From positions 31,509,001-31,573,000 of the forward strand of contig CM060831.1 in assembly GCA_030762175.1 (NCBI GenBank): DNA of 64,000 nucleotides. The letters run 5' to 3'. Both the position numbers and the translations under genes were made by a program. Below the pieces are notes generated by a model that saw nothing but the letters and a program-made list of their open reading frames with translations, was not told the origin of the DNA and did not search any database. This DNA comes from Metallyticus violacea. Taxonomy: Eukaryota; Arthropoda; Insecta; Mantodea; Metallyticidae. Of this stretch, positions 36,201 to 48,694 are shown piece by piece. Position 1 is the first letter of the stretch, and the number at the start of each line of letters is the position of its first letter.

Positions 36201-37699
36201 TTGATGTTTTTGATATGCAACAAGATACCAATTACTCCAATCATAAAAAATTCTGATAAGCAATGTTTAATTTATACCTTTGAAGGAATCCACACAGTAA
36301 AACGAAATATAACTTCTTTGTTTATTAAAAAGTTAAAATAATCAACACTCATGAGTGTTTCACTCCTTTAATTATTAAAATAACAGGACATGTTTCGTGA
36401 ACATATCGTTCACATTGTCAACTGAGTACAATTAACGTTCATGTGGGGTTTGAATAATGGGTGACTGTAAGGCACTCTGGTGGATTCTGAAAGAATTTAA
36501 ACAAAATATTGTCTGCTTCCGGAATTTCAAAATTCATAAGAATTTTTTCTTTTTCTTTTATAAAGATGTTCTCCCATATGCTGAGCTCCTTAGGAATTTG
36601 GACAGCCTTCAGTAATCTTATTTCTTTATCAATTTCGTGGTGTTCATTCCAGAAATGTGCCGCCACAGTTGATTTTTCTATCTGTTTATGCTTGATGTTT
36701 CTCATATGTTTCTTCATTCTAATGCCTATGTTTCTTTTAGTCTTACCGATGTATACCTTTTCACAATCCTTGCAGTTTATTTTATATATCCCTTCCTTTT
36801 TTGATCTACTGTCTACTTTGTTTAAATTCAATAATTTACCAACACTATATTTATTTTGAGGAACCAATCAAATATTATACTGTTTAAACATTTTTTGAAA
36901 TTTGTTATTCAGAAGTGGATGGAAAGTGAACTTTTTATAGATCTTATCTTTTGATAAGGTGCTCAATGTTGTAATTTGTTTGATTTTTTTCTGTCTCTGA
37001 AATCTTGTGATTTTTTGATCAATCATCTGTTTTTTGAAACTATTAGAGAGGGTTATGTTTATTATGTGTTGGTATTTCTTTTTGTATTCATGTCCGTTGA
37101 ATGGTACATTGACTAATCTATGTATCATGCTGTTGAAAGCTGCTTCTTTATGCGTGATCAATATTATAAAAGAATATGCAATTGAAAAAAGAGAGAGAAC
37201 GGTAATGTGAATCTTTATAAAGAGTACATTTATTAATGCTATTAAATTACGCAGGATATTAAATTTATACATCCATTTCCCTCAAGTACTCTGTAGGCAT
37301 CTCTATAAAATCTAGAATTACTGCCTTCTTTTCCAATTTTTGTTTTTAATAATTTAACTTTATTCACAAGATTGTTGTATTTGAATTTGTTAATTTATGT
37401 TGGAGAACATATGATCAAGAAACACAACATAACTGGACACACTGACATTCTCATAAACTATAATAACTATATATTTGGTGAAACTGACAGTTACAGGAGA
37501 ATTAAGCACAGAACGTTAACTATACTCTCTATATACATATAAAACAATATTCAGTTTGTACTAAGATGTGTTAGTGAGGGTTAACATTCATTAGAAAATG
37601 TTAATTGTATTACAAGTACTCAACATTTGTTATTTCAGTGAAAGTAAAGTGTCATCAGTAATGCCTAGTCCACAGTCCCAAACTTTTGACTTTAACTGT

Positions 37700-37748
<49 letters not shown>

Positions 37749-38754
37749 TGATTATAAAAATAAAACACTTGTACATGAAATGAAATAACAAAAATGGTGT
37801 GCTCATATACATAAAAGTGCAATATAAATAAAGTACTGCATTATGTAGTATTTTGGATAGGTATAGGTATCTCTTTAAAATATGCAGTTCTTAGAGAGCT
37901 GTTTGTTAAAGTCGGAAAGTATTTAAATTAATAATACCTGTTACTTGATAACTGTTTCCAAATAATCCAAGATACAAAAACATCATGGATACTGGAATCC
38001 AAATAAGTGGTATGATATACCATGGTGTAAGAGTAAGGTATTCTAATAAATCAGAGTGAAAGAGTCGCAATCTACGATCAACAGGTGCTGCTATCCATTC
38101 TTTATAGTGCATACCTAACAGGCCAACTTGACCAAGCATGGGCTTATTCCAGTCAACTAGATTCTGTAAAAAAAGACAATAATAAAATACCAGAACAATA
38201 AAAAGCAAAACAACAGCAGCAACAACACAAACAAGAGAACAACTGTTGCTGATCAACATCAAAGGTGCAAATTATATTACTTTTTTTCTCCTTTTCATAA
38301 GTATTGCTATTAAAGCTTAGCTGCATTAATTGGATAAGAATATAATCTGTAAGAAAAGTAATAAATCACTACTAGTCAAAAAATCAAGAGAGACAAAATT
38401 CTTCAGCTATATACTCTAAAGAATTAAAAAGCATTAATTCTTATTTTTTGATTAATTTTGTAATTATATTCTTACCTCTAAATCTTCACCATCAGATTCC
38501 TCTGATTCTTTTGAAATCATATACTCTTTTAACAGGTATTTTGCCGCAGGAGAATGACTATTTTGAATAAATTTCTCAGTAATTGAAAGACCTTTGTAAG
38601 GTAATACTGTATTACTTCCTCCAGGGTGAAGGTGCAGAAATCTTGAAATATTATATTTGTTCCCCTTGTATCGTACAGTGAAAGACTGATCATTTTTGCT
38701 GTCATCCCTTGGATTCACTTCTGTTCTCCTATGCATTATCACTGTCGAGCTCAT
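28363..38754 (-). CDS. FA2H: fatty acid 2-hydroxylase
   Basis: Six coding exons join in phase to 335 residues (human 372). FA2H is an ER membrane di-iron enzyme that adds the 2-hydroxyl group to fatty acids used in ceramides and sphingolipids, taking electrons through a fused cytochrome b5 domain. That domain (about 1-85) keeps the heme ligands HPGG (43-46) and [14 protein letters not shown] (H67). The hydroxylase domain keeps the histidine clusters [31 protein letters not shown] and [10 protein letters not shown], and the run [12 protein letters not shown]. Hydrophobic segments fit several membrane passes. It ends [12 protein letters not shown] ... LKW. An acceptor just upstream of the ATG (TTTTCAG, 38765) points to a noncoding 5' exon further right, perhaps near the less AT-rich DNA at 43-44 kb. 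A PLE lies in intron 2. No defect is visible. Confidence 0.95.
28875..28994 (-). CDS. FA2H: FA2H exon 5
   Basis: Acceptor ATTAG, donor GTGAGT. Encodes [20 protein letters not shown] and the last histidine cluster [10 protein letters not shown]. Confidence 0.94.
29826..30035. repeat. 3 x 41-bp tandem repeat with flanking inverted repeat
   Basis: Three essentially identical 41-bp units at 29903-29943, 29944-29984 and 29985-30025. Each contains the palindrome tcaatatataatatattga in part. The segment after the last unit (catgattttagaagttttat) has its complement at about 29828-29860, so the array sits inside an inverted repeat, as in a MITE with amplified end. It lies in FA2H intron 5. Confidence 0.8.
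30040..32230. other. FA2H intron, AT-rich
   Basis: No exon or recognisable element seen beyond the tandem array. Confidence 0.4.
32231..32363 (-). CDS. FA2H: FA2H exon 4
   Basis: Acceptor ATACAG, donor GTAAGT. Encodes [16 protein letters not shown] and a hydrophobic stretch. Confidence 0.94.
32981..33144 (-). CDS. FA2H: FA2H exon 3
   Basis: Acceptor TCACAG, donor GTAATT. Encodes the first two histidine motifs, [10 protein letters not shown] and [11 protein letters not shown]. Confidence 0.94.
33207..33270. repeat. (TTG)n(TTA)n microsatellite
   Basis: Seven TTG-type units run into about 14 ATT units. The poly-asparagine ORF read from it on the minus strand is an artefact. Confidence 0.95.
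33271..36379. other. FA2H intron 2, 3' part
   Basis: No exon found. Simple-sequence spots only: AAAT repeats near 34505 and a C13 run at 35042. A 105-codon minus ORF at 35692-36009 shows no family I know. Confidence 0.4.
36380..37290 (-). mobile_element. Penelope-like element, RT C terminus and GIY-YIG endonuclease
   Basis: Best PLE copy here. On the minus strand 37272-36868 reads the RT/linker part ([29 protein letters not shown]). A single TGA at about 36868-36870 follows KQYNI. Then 36867-36439 reads the linker and the endonuclease: [20 protein letters not shown] (both GIY and YIG, and the arginine), [12 protein letters not shown]. The endonuclease of PLEs nicks DNA to prime reverse transcription. 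The 3' end carries hammerhead-like motif 11. The RT palm is not visible, so the copy is 5'-truncated. Confidence 0.88.
36386..36422 (-). ncRNA. hammerhead-like motif 11
   Basis: CAG, TTGACAA, T, arm GTGAAC, loop GATAT, arm GTTCAC, GAAAC, ATGTC, CTG. Helices I (CAG/CTG), II (6 perfect pairs) and III hold, but the CUGANGA box is mutated. Confidence 0.45.
37702..37747. repeat. (AT)n microsatellite
   Basis: About 22 uninterrupted AT units. Confidence 0.95.
37938..38163 (-). CDS. FA2H: FA2H exon 2
   Basis: Acceptor TTACAG, donor GTATTA. Encodes the linker [30 protein letters not shown] and the first hydrophobic segments ([19 protein letters not shown]). Confidence 0.93.
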
Positions 38755-38764
38755 TGAAATATTT
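38476..38764 (-). CDS. FA2H: FA2H exon with start codon
   Basis: Ten nt of 5' UTR after acceptor TTTTCAG, ATG at 38754, 93 codons, donor GTAAGA. Encodes the cytochrome b5-like domain. A second in-frame ATG at codon 7 is also possible as start. Confidence 0.92.
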
Positions 38765-39739
38765 CTGAAAATTAAATATTTCTTTTAGATTCACTGGAAA
38801 ACAGAGAACAGGATTAAGTAGGTATTTTCCATGATGATTCAAGTGTATTTTTCTAATACTACCTAAATGGCCACTAAAACTTTATTCCAACAGTGACATA
38901 CTGGTTTCTTATCCCACATGATAAAATCATCACTCCAGATAAAAGTGGCAATAACTTGGCCAAGATTGCTTGTTCTCCTACCAAGATGGAATTTCAATTC
39001 CAGTAGCTGCATGAGGAATTTTCAGCAAACAAAGCTGCATGAGTAGACCAATATATACAATAAGCCTTACCTTCTACAAGTGAAACTTCAGTACTGGTCA
39101 AACACATACCCTGGCATTACATATGGATATGTATATTAAAGTGATATATAATTTTTTTTAAAACTTTATTTAGGGAATTTTATGACAAATACAATAAATT
39201 TTTATTTATTTCCTCAATAGACAGTAATGCATGGTTTGGAATTGTGCTTTAAGCTTCTAGAAGATTGTAGATCATTTGTATTGATAAGGAAGAAGCAAGG
39301 AGGAACCAGGAAAAGTAATAGTAGGAGAAGGGGATGTTGTACTAGCAAGGTGTCTGCTATGCAGTTCAAGTTAACTCCTTTACATTAGCAATTATGTAAT
39401 TTCCCACCCAACAACCTGGCTACATTAAATACTCAAGTTTTATTAATTCAATTCTTTATTCGATTTTAAAGACTGTTTTTACAGTGTACAAACAGGCCAT
39501 TACAAATATACATAATTACAATATATATTTAAATATATACATCATAAAAGAGAAGTTGTTTTTACAGAAGTTGTATCTGCATATAAACAATAATTAATAC
39601 TCCTACTGGAATAGAGAGCTTTGTTAGTTCGGAGTTTCCAGAAGACTTTTTTAACCTCTGATTTTGTGTTTAATTTGTGAGTGGATAGCAGAGCATGAGA
39701 CCCTCACTTTATTCAAAAAGTCTGACTAACCCAAGAGCA
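38765..39739. other. upstream of FA2H coding start
   Basis: AT-rich. No feature recognised. Presumably intron between a noncoding first exon and the start-codon exon. Confidence 0.35.
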
Positions 39740-40210
39740 CTTGGCTGCTGGTTCTAAGAATGTTTTATGTGAAAGAATCATCAATCCCTTACAAGTGATT
39801 CTACCTTGTGCCTGTTTTCAGTATGTTTATGACTTTCCAGTTTTCTCAAAAGCAAAATTGAAGGAAAAGATAATTAATGGTCCTGATATCACAAAACTCA
39901 TGCTTGATAAAAATTTGAATCTATGATGGAGAAACAAAAGAGAATACAGTATAAAAAGCTTTAACAAAAGTAATTTTCTTTGGAGAAATAAGTCTCCAGA
40001 TTATAAAGATGCTCTAGGCATCACGACACATTTGAGAAAATTGGCTGCAAAATTCACGTCACACTCACACCTTGACTACTTTCCCAAAAAGCTGTGTTCT
40101 TTTAGTGAAGAACAAGGTGAAAGGTTCCTTAAAGATTTAAAGATTAAGACAGTATATCAGGGACAATGGGACATCAATATGCTTGCTGACTATTGTTAGA
40201 TGCTCCAGTG
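39740..40210 (+). pseudogene. fragment of a widespread arthropod repeat ORF
   Basis: Frames with stops and shifts give CFQYVYDFPVFSKAKLKE, GPDITKLMLD, NKSPDYKDAL, then HSHLDYFPKKLCSFSEEQGE and RFLKDLKIKTVYQGQWDINM, ADYC. The HSHLDYFP...SEEQGERF...YQGRWD..M..DYCW order is one I know as a dispersed, probably transposon-borne, conserved C-terminal block in arthropods. Its enzymatic role is unclear to me. Confidence 0.65.
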
Positions 40211-42952
40211 AGAATCTAGAAGCTTTATATGTACTTGCAAAAGGATTAAACTAAAAACTGCACATACTGTGCTTGCAAAATGATTAAAGTAAATATTGTA
40301 CAATAATGTCAATTATAGGCATAAAAATTATTTTATGTCAATAACTTTACTTTCCAACTTCTGCAGATGTTATACAGTGTTAAAATTAATTATATAAAGA
40401 GCTGTTACTGTGTTCAATTTTTATCTATATAAACATACTGCTAAAATATTTTCAATAAAATATGTAGAAATAATAAAACAATGTCATTTAGATTAATTAA
40501 ATGATTTAGAAAAGGTTTTAAATATTTCATTTCAGCCACTGTAGCAATATAATGTCATATATTGTTGCTTAATAGTGAGTGTGCATGCTTTTGCATTTCA
40601 CCGGAAGGAAAAAAATATTATTATTGAGTTCCTGGGATGCAAAAGATATTTTATCAGGTAGATAGTGACTATAAGCTAAAAGAAATAATAGAATGAAAAA
40701 AAAAGCAGAAATGCAGCTGCTAATGCTGCAGAAAACTACTTCCTCATAAGTAGCATTATAAACTTGTCTATAATTAGAGCACATGTTGTTTCAAAAAGGT
40801 TTCTTCCATAATTTTTCTCCCTATAATCAGGTATAGACATTACATTAGAATATATAGTGCCAAAAAAAAAAAGAAAAGAAAAAATGTTTATATTAAATTA
40901 ACTATATTTATTATTGAAAATTCTGGAGATATATTCACAATCTTCTAAGCAAAATAAGCTTTTGAAATAATATCCATTGATTATTTCAAAATGCTATAAA
41001 TTTTGTTTCATTACTTTTATTTCCCCCTCCCCATGACTGTAACAATTTTTAAAAATTTATTCTTTAAAATGGTGGTATCTCTTCTACCAGATTATTATTA
41101 CAGCATCACGACAATATGATATAATTATTATTCTTCAAAATTTATTTATAGTAGAATTTTCTTTAATTGGAAAACAATGCCCTCTTGAGCATTTTTTGCA
41201 TTGTTTCACTTTATCTTCTGTCTAAAACAATTTATTAACTATTGACTTATCTCACTTTGTTTACAACACATCCTGACCATTTTAAATTCATGCTCAAGTA
41301 AATAGCCATGCCTAGTGCATAAATATCCCAGCTGTACTACAGGCATTATGTTTTTGCATCAATTTTTTTCCAATTTTACAAAAAAAATTTTTTTTTGCAT
41401 TGTAACATATTACCTGCATTATCACATTAATTAATAGCGTTCACTAGAAATGGAAATAAGTTAAAAATAAATAAAATACCTAAAAGTTTTTATTTATATT
41501 ATCTAGTGGTAATTCACAAATAATTACTTAGTTCTTACTTTTACTTTGAAAAAGATACCATAGCACATATCACAAGCTTTCATTAGCCATTACCTATCAT
41601 TTAATTAATATCAAATTGTTTTGTATCAAGGAGCTCTCAAATAGATTTCAATTATGTATTGACAAATTCCAAATGTAACCAGAAATTACTGTATGATTTT
41701 ACTGTTTTTGTTAATATTTTCATTATATTTGCTTTAATATTACATTTAACCATGTTGAACTGTTTAAATGTCTAAATTGGGAATTTTCATACTTTTTCAC
41801 CAGTTTATGAAACCTTTAGCATTGTGATTACATAAACTGGGTGAAAAAATCATTCACAATTATAAATAATTTATTGGCATCATTGAAATCATATTCTTTC
41901 AGTTTTGTTTACAACCAATCTATCAGCATTCTGCTACATATTGATATTAGTTCTTTCTTTTCTTAATGTGTCACTGAACCCTTCAATAACACTAATAATA
42001 ATTCACTAATATGACCTGAAGCTATAATGTCCATTCTAATCTTTAATTCAATAATGTTTTAAACCAACAAATGCGTGTATGGTGAGTTAGATCCTAATCC
42101 CCATACTATCAGCAGTCAAGTTACATTTCACAAACAAATGCTCCTTGGGATTTTATTTTCAATTTTTAAAAGCTGACATTTTTCATTACCAAACAATCTG
42201 CTACTGAAACCGATTTTTTCGACAACTGTCTAAATATTAATAGAGGATATCTAAATAAGTATGAATATATTAGGCAACTTTGAACCAACTACCCCCCCTA
42301 CTGAACATAGGCTCAAAAATATATTAGCTTTTCTAAGTGTTAATCATCTAAGTGGTATAAATGATACATGTGCTTGAGTTTCTTGCACTTGAGCAGAAAA
42401 AAATTTTGTTTTTGATGCAATTATATTGTACTTATCCAAATTTTGTTGCATTATCTCAATGCACACATTATGTAGCTACTAATTGTATTCTTGTGCTTTG
42501 CCTCATACCACTGTTTGAAGGATTGTTTTTTGTAAGCAAGCAAAGAGTGAGTATCTCTGGTATTTCCTGGGATTAAGGAGTTCATGTTTTCTCTGAAAGT
42601 ATGTCTATGTGAATCTGGGGGGAAAAAAAAAAATATATATATATATATTTGCTAACACACATAAATATGGGAACAAAATTTTAAATTGGTTATTTTCTAT
42701 GAATGTCACTAGAATTTCGCTGTAATTTGAGCATTTTGCTATAACTGCTCAATCACGAAAATAATTAACAATTATAATCGCATGATTTGTAAACATATCT
42801 TGGGGCATTTGTGATACTTTTTTCCCCCCCCGTGATTATCGTTTATGGGAAAATGAGTTCCTCTATCCATCGTACTATAAATTCTAAATGGATCACTGTG
42901 CAGTCCAGTAAGTGCTATGGGAATAAAATTGGTGCAGAAAAAGAAAAATGAA

Positions 42953-42993
<41 letters not shown>

Positions 42994-43100
42994 ATTGCTT
43001 ATGCAGGGGATGTCAAAGCAAAAGAGACGAAACGAAATCACAAAACTTTGAAATTAAATTATAATTCAACTTATGCGCTCACCTAACTACACATGGCTGG
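40211..43100. other. AT-rich DNA, no gene recognised
   Basis: No exon or element could be supported. A short (AT)n tract lies at 42632-42650 and a poly(A) run at 42960-42989. Confidence 0.4.
42960..42989. repeat. poly(A) run of about 30
   Basis: Uninterrupted A tract after 'gaataaattt'. It may be the tail of an unrecognised retroposed sequence. Confidence 0.85.
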
Positions 43101-45189
43101 AGGAGTTGTTTATTGTGTGATTTCCTGATATCTACACCGCCGTATAGTGATAGTTGCCGGCTAATGCAAATTGGTTAGCATGAGAGACCTGATTGGTGAA
43201 GTAGTTCGTTTGCGCTTTATTATTAATAATACAAGTAAGGTGGGAAAACCATCGAATATACAGAAAAGTAAAATCACAATAAACAAAAGAAATGTCGGAT
43301 ATAAACATTTACAAAAGTCTTTACACCAGGACGACACGCCGCAAACTAAGAATATCCACAACGGAAGAGCATGCTGATAGTAAATGAAGTTATTCGTGCT
43401 GATTGGCGAATAGCATTACGAGATAAAAGTAAATATAAGAAATGGCAATGTGGACACCATCATTGAAGACTAACTGCAGAGTCAGAAAGTGCACGGGCTT
43501 TGAATTTCACGACTTCCAATCGACTAGGGATTAGAGAGAGAGCAGATCATATGCTCATTTTTGGCACATTATGAGGAGCAGGATCAAAAATTGTATTGGC
43601 CACCTTTGATGTCCTAACTAAATAAAACAAAAAGGGTAATATAAAAAGCAGCATCTGAATATCATTGAAAACCTTAAATTAGCAAGTAGGCCATTTACCG
43701 GCGCTTCCCCCACCATCGCCGGCACTTAGCGCCGCAAATTAACGCCCCCATTACACATTTCACTTTATTTGAAACCTTTTTTTTTTTTTTGGTAATTAGA
43801 CATTTTAAAAAACTAATTTTGTACTCACCCTACTTAAGATACTGGAAGTGTTGACACACAATTTACATCTTCTTAAGAACCTATGTACCATTTACGCTAA
43901 TCACTTTTGCACTAATTAGGTCCGTTCTTCTTCCGCCATCTACTGTAAGAATGGCGATTACAGAATTAATTTATTTTATGTGTAGCATACAGATTTTCAA
44001 AATGTGACGGGTTCAGGCAGCATGAGCTCGGGGCGCCAGATACCAGCGGTCACGCTGGTAAGGAAGTGTTTTAAACGAGTCTCACTGCAGAAACGCGAAT
44101 ACCACTTTGTATAGATTTTTGGGTTCGATCATGCTGAATATTTTGAAATTATATTTTCTCACAGAGAAAACATGCATTAAAAATAAGGTGTTCAAGTCCT
44201 ACAAGACAACGTTCGGCCACAAACTGCTACAAACTGTGTGGAAAATGAGATGGAAGTTTCTGCCCTCTACCTAAAACCTCGTTATTTATTTGGACCCCTG
44301 GAGGAATTCATAGGAGGGACAAAGTTTACAGTAATAAAGAAGTCATTCCACATGCTCGTGATTGGATGCACGTGCAACCAAAATAACTTTTAAATGTATG
44401 ACTAACAAACTAATGCATTGCAAAAAAGAGGAATCTATGAAAATTAAATGAGCTTGACTTTCGTTAATTTTTTTCTGTAATCATAAGTGAAATTTGAGCT
44501 TCCCTTTATTTAAATTCAAGGTATAGCTATAGGGATTATTTTTCGCGAAGAAAAACGTTGGAGGTGTGTTAAAGGAATCTATAATTAATTCACCTAGTTC
44601 AACCATGGCATTTACCTCTAGCTTTAATCCTGCGCAACGATGTTTATGTTCCATGCCACACAGTACCGTAGCAAAGCTTGAACCTTTTGATAACCAATCC
44701 GTCCACCTCCCTACTACAGGAAATGTGTATATCTCCCTCGCTTTACTTAAAATGACAAGGCTTAGCGCTTATCTGTTCACTTGCGCACTAAAGATAATAT
44801 TCTATTATACAAGCCACCACAAAGGTGAAAAAAGCTATACTACCCGTCCTTCCATTATTTAACTCCAACGGTTAAAATGTGGTTACAATGTTAATGTAAT
44901 TAATTTTACTAACATTTTAGCTAAATGCTGCAAATATATAGGATAAAGCAGTAACCAACAAGAAAAGGTTGATCAGTGGCGAAACATGGCTTTTTGTATA
45001 GTACCTGCTGAGACATGGAAAGTCGAAATATAATGCAAAATCTAATTTATGCTAAATGTACCATGAAAATGTCTCCGTATTATTAAATACTTTTTCATGT
45101 TTAAAATTATGACATTACAATTTCCACTATGTAACAATTAAATTATGTGCAATTATAAAAAAGTTCAACTTCTGTGATCCATCCTTAAA
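43101..45189. other. start of a less AT-rich block, no gene recognised
   Basis: Base composition shifts: CpG becomes common (for instance ccggcgcttc, cgccggcac, gcgccgc at 43700-43740). Two open frames (43171-43377 plus; 44566-44862 plus, 98 codons) match nothing I know. The block could hold the FA2H promoter and first noncoding exon, but no direct evidence shows this. Confidence 0.35.
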
Positions 45190-46400
45190 TTGATTTGTAT
45201 ATTAGTTTATATGATACACTCAAAATGTGTGGGGAAGAGAAAAATATATTGAAATTTGTGATAAGGTAAGAAGGGAAGGATTGGCGTGGTTTAGAACAGG
45301 AGTAAAATATTGTAGATTAAATATGGATACACTAAGAGGATATGCCCTATATATGAAGAACCAGATAGTACTTGGCATCGTATACTAGAATGTAAGAAAA
45401 TCAAGTTTTGGAGGGGACAGTTATGAAAGTGGAAAAAATTACCAGATGAAATAAGAGGCAGAAGAACTTTAAATTTAAAATCAGATGAAAACATAAAGGA
45501 ATTGGAAAAATACATAGGCAAGGTAAGGCAAAAATTGTTATGGGTGTAAAATACTTATGTAAAGTGCTTGAGAAATGGCATAGAATTGTCAGATAGTGAA
45601 AGGAGGATGAAATGAGTAGGGGAGAGAATGGGACTAGTTATTTAGCATTAGTTAAACAGGATCCTTATACACCTACTAGTGTTTTTTTTTTTTTTGATTG
45701 ATTGATTTATTTATTTATGGACGCTCTTTAACATCTCAGGTCATCAGCGTCCCATTCAACTCAGGGCATGAAACGGCCGACAAATTTTGCTCAGAGGCCT
45801 CTCTTTCAGGCTTGAGGTTCTTTTTCGTGCCGTAAATGTACGACATGGGACCCACGGCTTTACTTCCCTTCCGAAGGAAGCCATACTTTGGATTTTTACG
45901 CCCCGAAAAAATTCATCAGTCCTGGCCGGGTTCGAACCCGCGATCTTGGGTGTAGGAGGCAAGTATGGTAACCACTACAACACCAGGACCGACCCCAACT
46001 AGTGCGTATAAGGTCCTAAGGAATATGCAACTTTCAAGGATATAAATTTGGGCGAATGGGTTTAAATAAAAAAAGAAGAAAGGTTTAGTATTTTATGAAA
46101 TATAACTTAATATTGCATTGAATGTATAAATTATTTTCAATGTTGTGTTTTGCTTTTGGTTGAATCGGAGCCCGGTCCCGTGGATATTCCAGTAGGTAAC
46201 AGCTGATGAACCGGGGACTTGGGTAGGGGCTGAGCCAATCAAAATGGAATAAATTTTGATCGGAGTTAGTGCTTTCTAGAATTGCTGAAGGCATTGTTCC
46301 TAATTGTTATATTTAAAAGTAATGTTTTTATTTGTGTTTATTTTGAAAAAAAAATCGGTATGTTGAGCATGAGAAATAAATACTACTACTAATAAATAAA
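45190..46400 (+). mobile_element. LINE 3' end, split by a SINE
   Basis: Broken frames give a LINE ORF2 tail: WRGLEQE/WFRTGVKKYCR-like, CKEIKFWRG-like, EIRGRRTLNLKSDENIKELEK-like, KVRQKLLWV. A 3' UTR (gaatcggagcccggtcccg) ends in a simple tail, aaataaatactactactaat. A family A SINE sits at 45682-45995 inside it. Confidence 0.7.
45682..45995 (-). mobile_element. tRNA-derived SINE, family A, near full length
   Basis: The best copy. Read on the minus strand: ggtcctggtgttgtagtgg (A box), ggttcgaacccggccagga (B box), body with taagtatgg-like, gaagggaagtaaagccgtgg, gaggcctctgagcaaaattt, gatgacctgagatgttaaag, tail with AAAT/ATCA repeats and A15. The flanking actagtg repeat at both ends is a likely target-site duplication. 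Confidence 0.88.
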
Positions 46401-47690
46401 ATAAATATTAGTTCAATCCTCTGGTCCTTTTTCTGTGCCTATACATCAATGAAACAAATTCTTGTCATTTTACTGCACTGTTTGCCGCCCCATTTTTTGT
46501 GATCCTGGTATACCGCATTGTCCCGCTGCAGTAGAAATGGAGGTTAAACAGACATAAATGAAGAGTTACCAACCTATCATAAGGTCCGCGATCTCATGAA
46601 AACTAAATACGATTAAGGAAGTTTAAGATTAAGTTTTAAAAATAAGCCTTAGTAAATTATATTTACTGTCAAAATGAAGCAAATATCCCTTTCATATTAT
46701 TACAGTACAACTAGAAATATCGAAACAATATATTTTAAAATGATAATGTCTGCATTCTAGTCTTTCAGTTGGCTTCATGTTCTACTAATCCCAGAAGAGG
46801 GCCAACATAATCATACAGGCCGAGAGCAAAACTAGCCTACACAGTAACGAACACTCTATGAAAAAACCCCTTCACCTCTCCCTGACAGTTATTTGAAACA
46901 GTAATATTACACTTGCGCAAGGCAGGCTGAGCCTTCAGCCATATTATTGGGATCACCTATATAACTGATAGTGCACTAGGTCAAATAAGAAACCATTTCA
47001 GCTCGTCAATAACAATTAATTCGCTCAATAAGAGCTAACACTAATTTTGGATAGACTCAGCCTTGCAACTTTAATGCTTCGCCCCTCAATAAAACCCCCA
47101 CCAAGCTCCTACTAAAGTAGGATTCAAAACTACACTTCCACTTTTTTTTTAATCCGAGGCCTTAATTAACTGTACAATACCAAGATAGTAATTAAATGTA
47201 ATGGGTGCTTTCCAATTTTATTTATGGCAAGAAACTGCAAAGAACGCTGACACTTTACATTAATTCAATGTAGGTGTATAATTTTTCGGGATTTAAGAAA
47301 TAGCACTTCGAAATATGTAATAAGGAAAGTAAGATTAAGGATTAAGATTTAGCTGATATTTTTAGTAAATGCCAAAATTCTATCATCTTTTTCTATTTGT
47401 TTAAATTTCGCAACGATGTTGCTTGCACTGACATGTAAATATTAGTGAGCGCTGAGCGAGATGAAGTGGCACCATTATTGCCTTGCAAGCGAAAAGAAAT
47501 AACGAACTAGGTAATATTCAAGCTCAAGTGAGGCAAGGCCTGGAACTGAGGGCTTGTCGCTGGAGCACTAATTACACAATATTCAACTTAGGAGGTCTAG
47601 AGATGAAAGGGTCTACATATGAAAACTCTTCATAACTGGGAAAAATATAATAATTAAGATGACAGAATCTATACCCATAGTAACCAACAG
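46401..47690. other. no gene recognised
   Basis: Moderate CpG; no protein match. Several C-rich phrases at 46860-47130 looked organelle-like but did not match any gene I could name. Confidence 0.35.
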
Positions 47691-47899
47691 GCTTGACAAA
47701 TCGTCCTCCAGATTCAGCCATGACGCCAGCATTTTTCATTGTTGTTTGGTACGGAACGCCCTCATTCCGCTACGCAGTCGGAGTGGCGTTACCTCCGATG
47801 CAGGCAATTGAGCTTGCTAAGTCGTGTCCCTCACGCCAAATGCCTCTGTTGCATTTCTGTAGGAAGCGCGCATTAAGACATTATATTATATTGTGGAGT

Positions 47900-48290
47900 A
47901 TGCCGAGAATGAGATACACACTAGAACAAAGAATGTTTCTTTACGAGTTTTATGAGAAAAAAAAGTATAAGTACTGTAGGAGAGAATTTCGCGTTAAATT
48001 TCCAGGAGTAGGTAATATTTCCATCAGGAGGCACACTTTTCAGATTGGTGAACGAAATTCGACCCTAAGGGGATTAATCCAGGAAATTAATGTATTTTTG
48101 CCATTGCGAATAGGGTCAATGAGATGCATGAAATAAACCCGCGGAGGAATTGCAAAAATATCCAGGAGGCAGTTTACAATATTCGGGAAAATAGATTGCG
48201 GCGATAGTCTCAACTCTTTTTAACAAGAGAATTATGGCATATGTCACAGCGGAGGGCACGCACATCGAGCTATGATAGTGAGTACAATAT
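47900..48290 (+). pseudogene. DUF4817-type helix-turn-helix transposon fragment
   Basis: MRYTLEQRMFLYEFYEKKKY then CRREFRVKFPGVGNISIRR is the N-terminal helix-turn-helix block found on many arthropod repeats. Frames then shift to NEIHEINPRRNCKNIQEAVY. The open frame from 47693 adds 60 N-terminal codons that do not look related. Decayed; see the opposite-strand copy at 58.4-58.6 kb. Confidence 0.65.
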
Positions 48291-48694
48291 TAATTGTTAT
48301 TTACTCTATTTAACGAAAAGAACAATATGCGCACTATGAACTCGACCGCGATACATGATTTCCTTCAACAGGTGATGAGGCCGTCAATCAGTAACTTCCT
48401 GCACACAAAATAAATTCCCGATTGAACAGCACCTGTACTATGGCTTAATGAGATTGCATTTCTGACAAAGGACAGAAAAACTGAATCCCAGGGACACCAA
48501 TAAAGTCTTATATAAAGTGTCACGCCCCTCAATGACAATGTTTCAGAACATTGGGTATTCTAAGCAGGACCCTCTACCGTCCAAAAGACCGAAGTACCCA
48601 GATGGGGTTCTAAGGCAATGTTCTAGAGTTTATCATCAACATCAATTGTCCTCCTGAACTCTCTGAAGTAGGTATAAACTTCGGCTCTCGTAGA

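Noticed and set aside
44566..44862. 98-codon plus ORF
   Set aside because: No recognisable family; amino-acid order looks random and no splice or promoter context supports it.
46780..47130. C-rich stretch that suggested a nuclear copy of mitochondrial DNA
   Set aside because: No frame matched a mitochondrial protein and no tRNA fold was found; a search against mitochondrial genomes would settle it.
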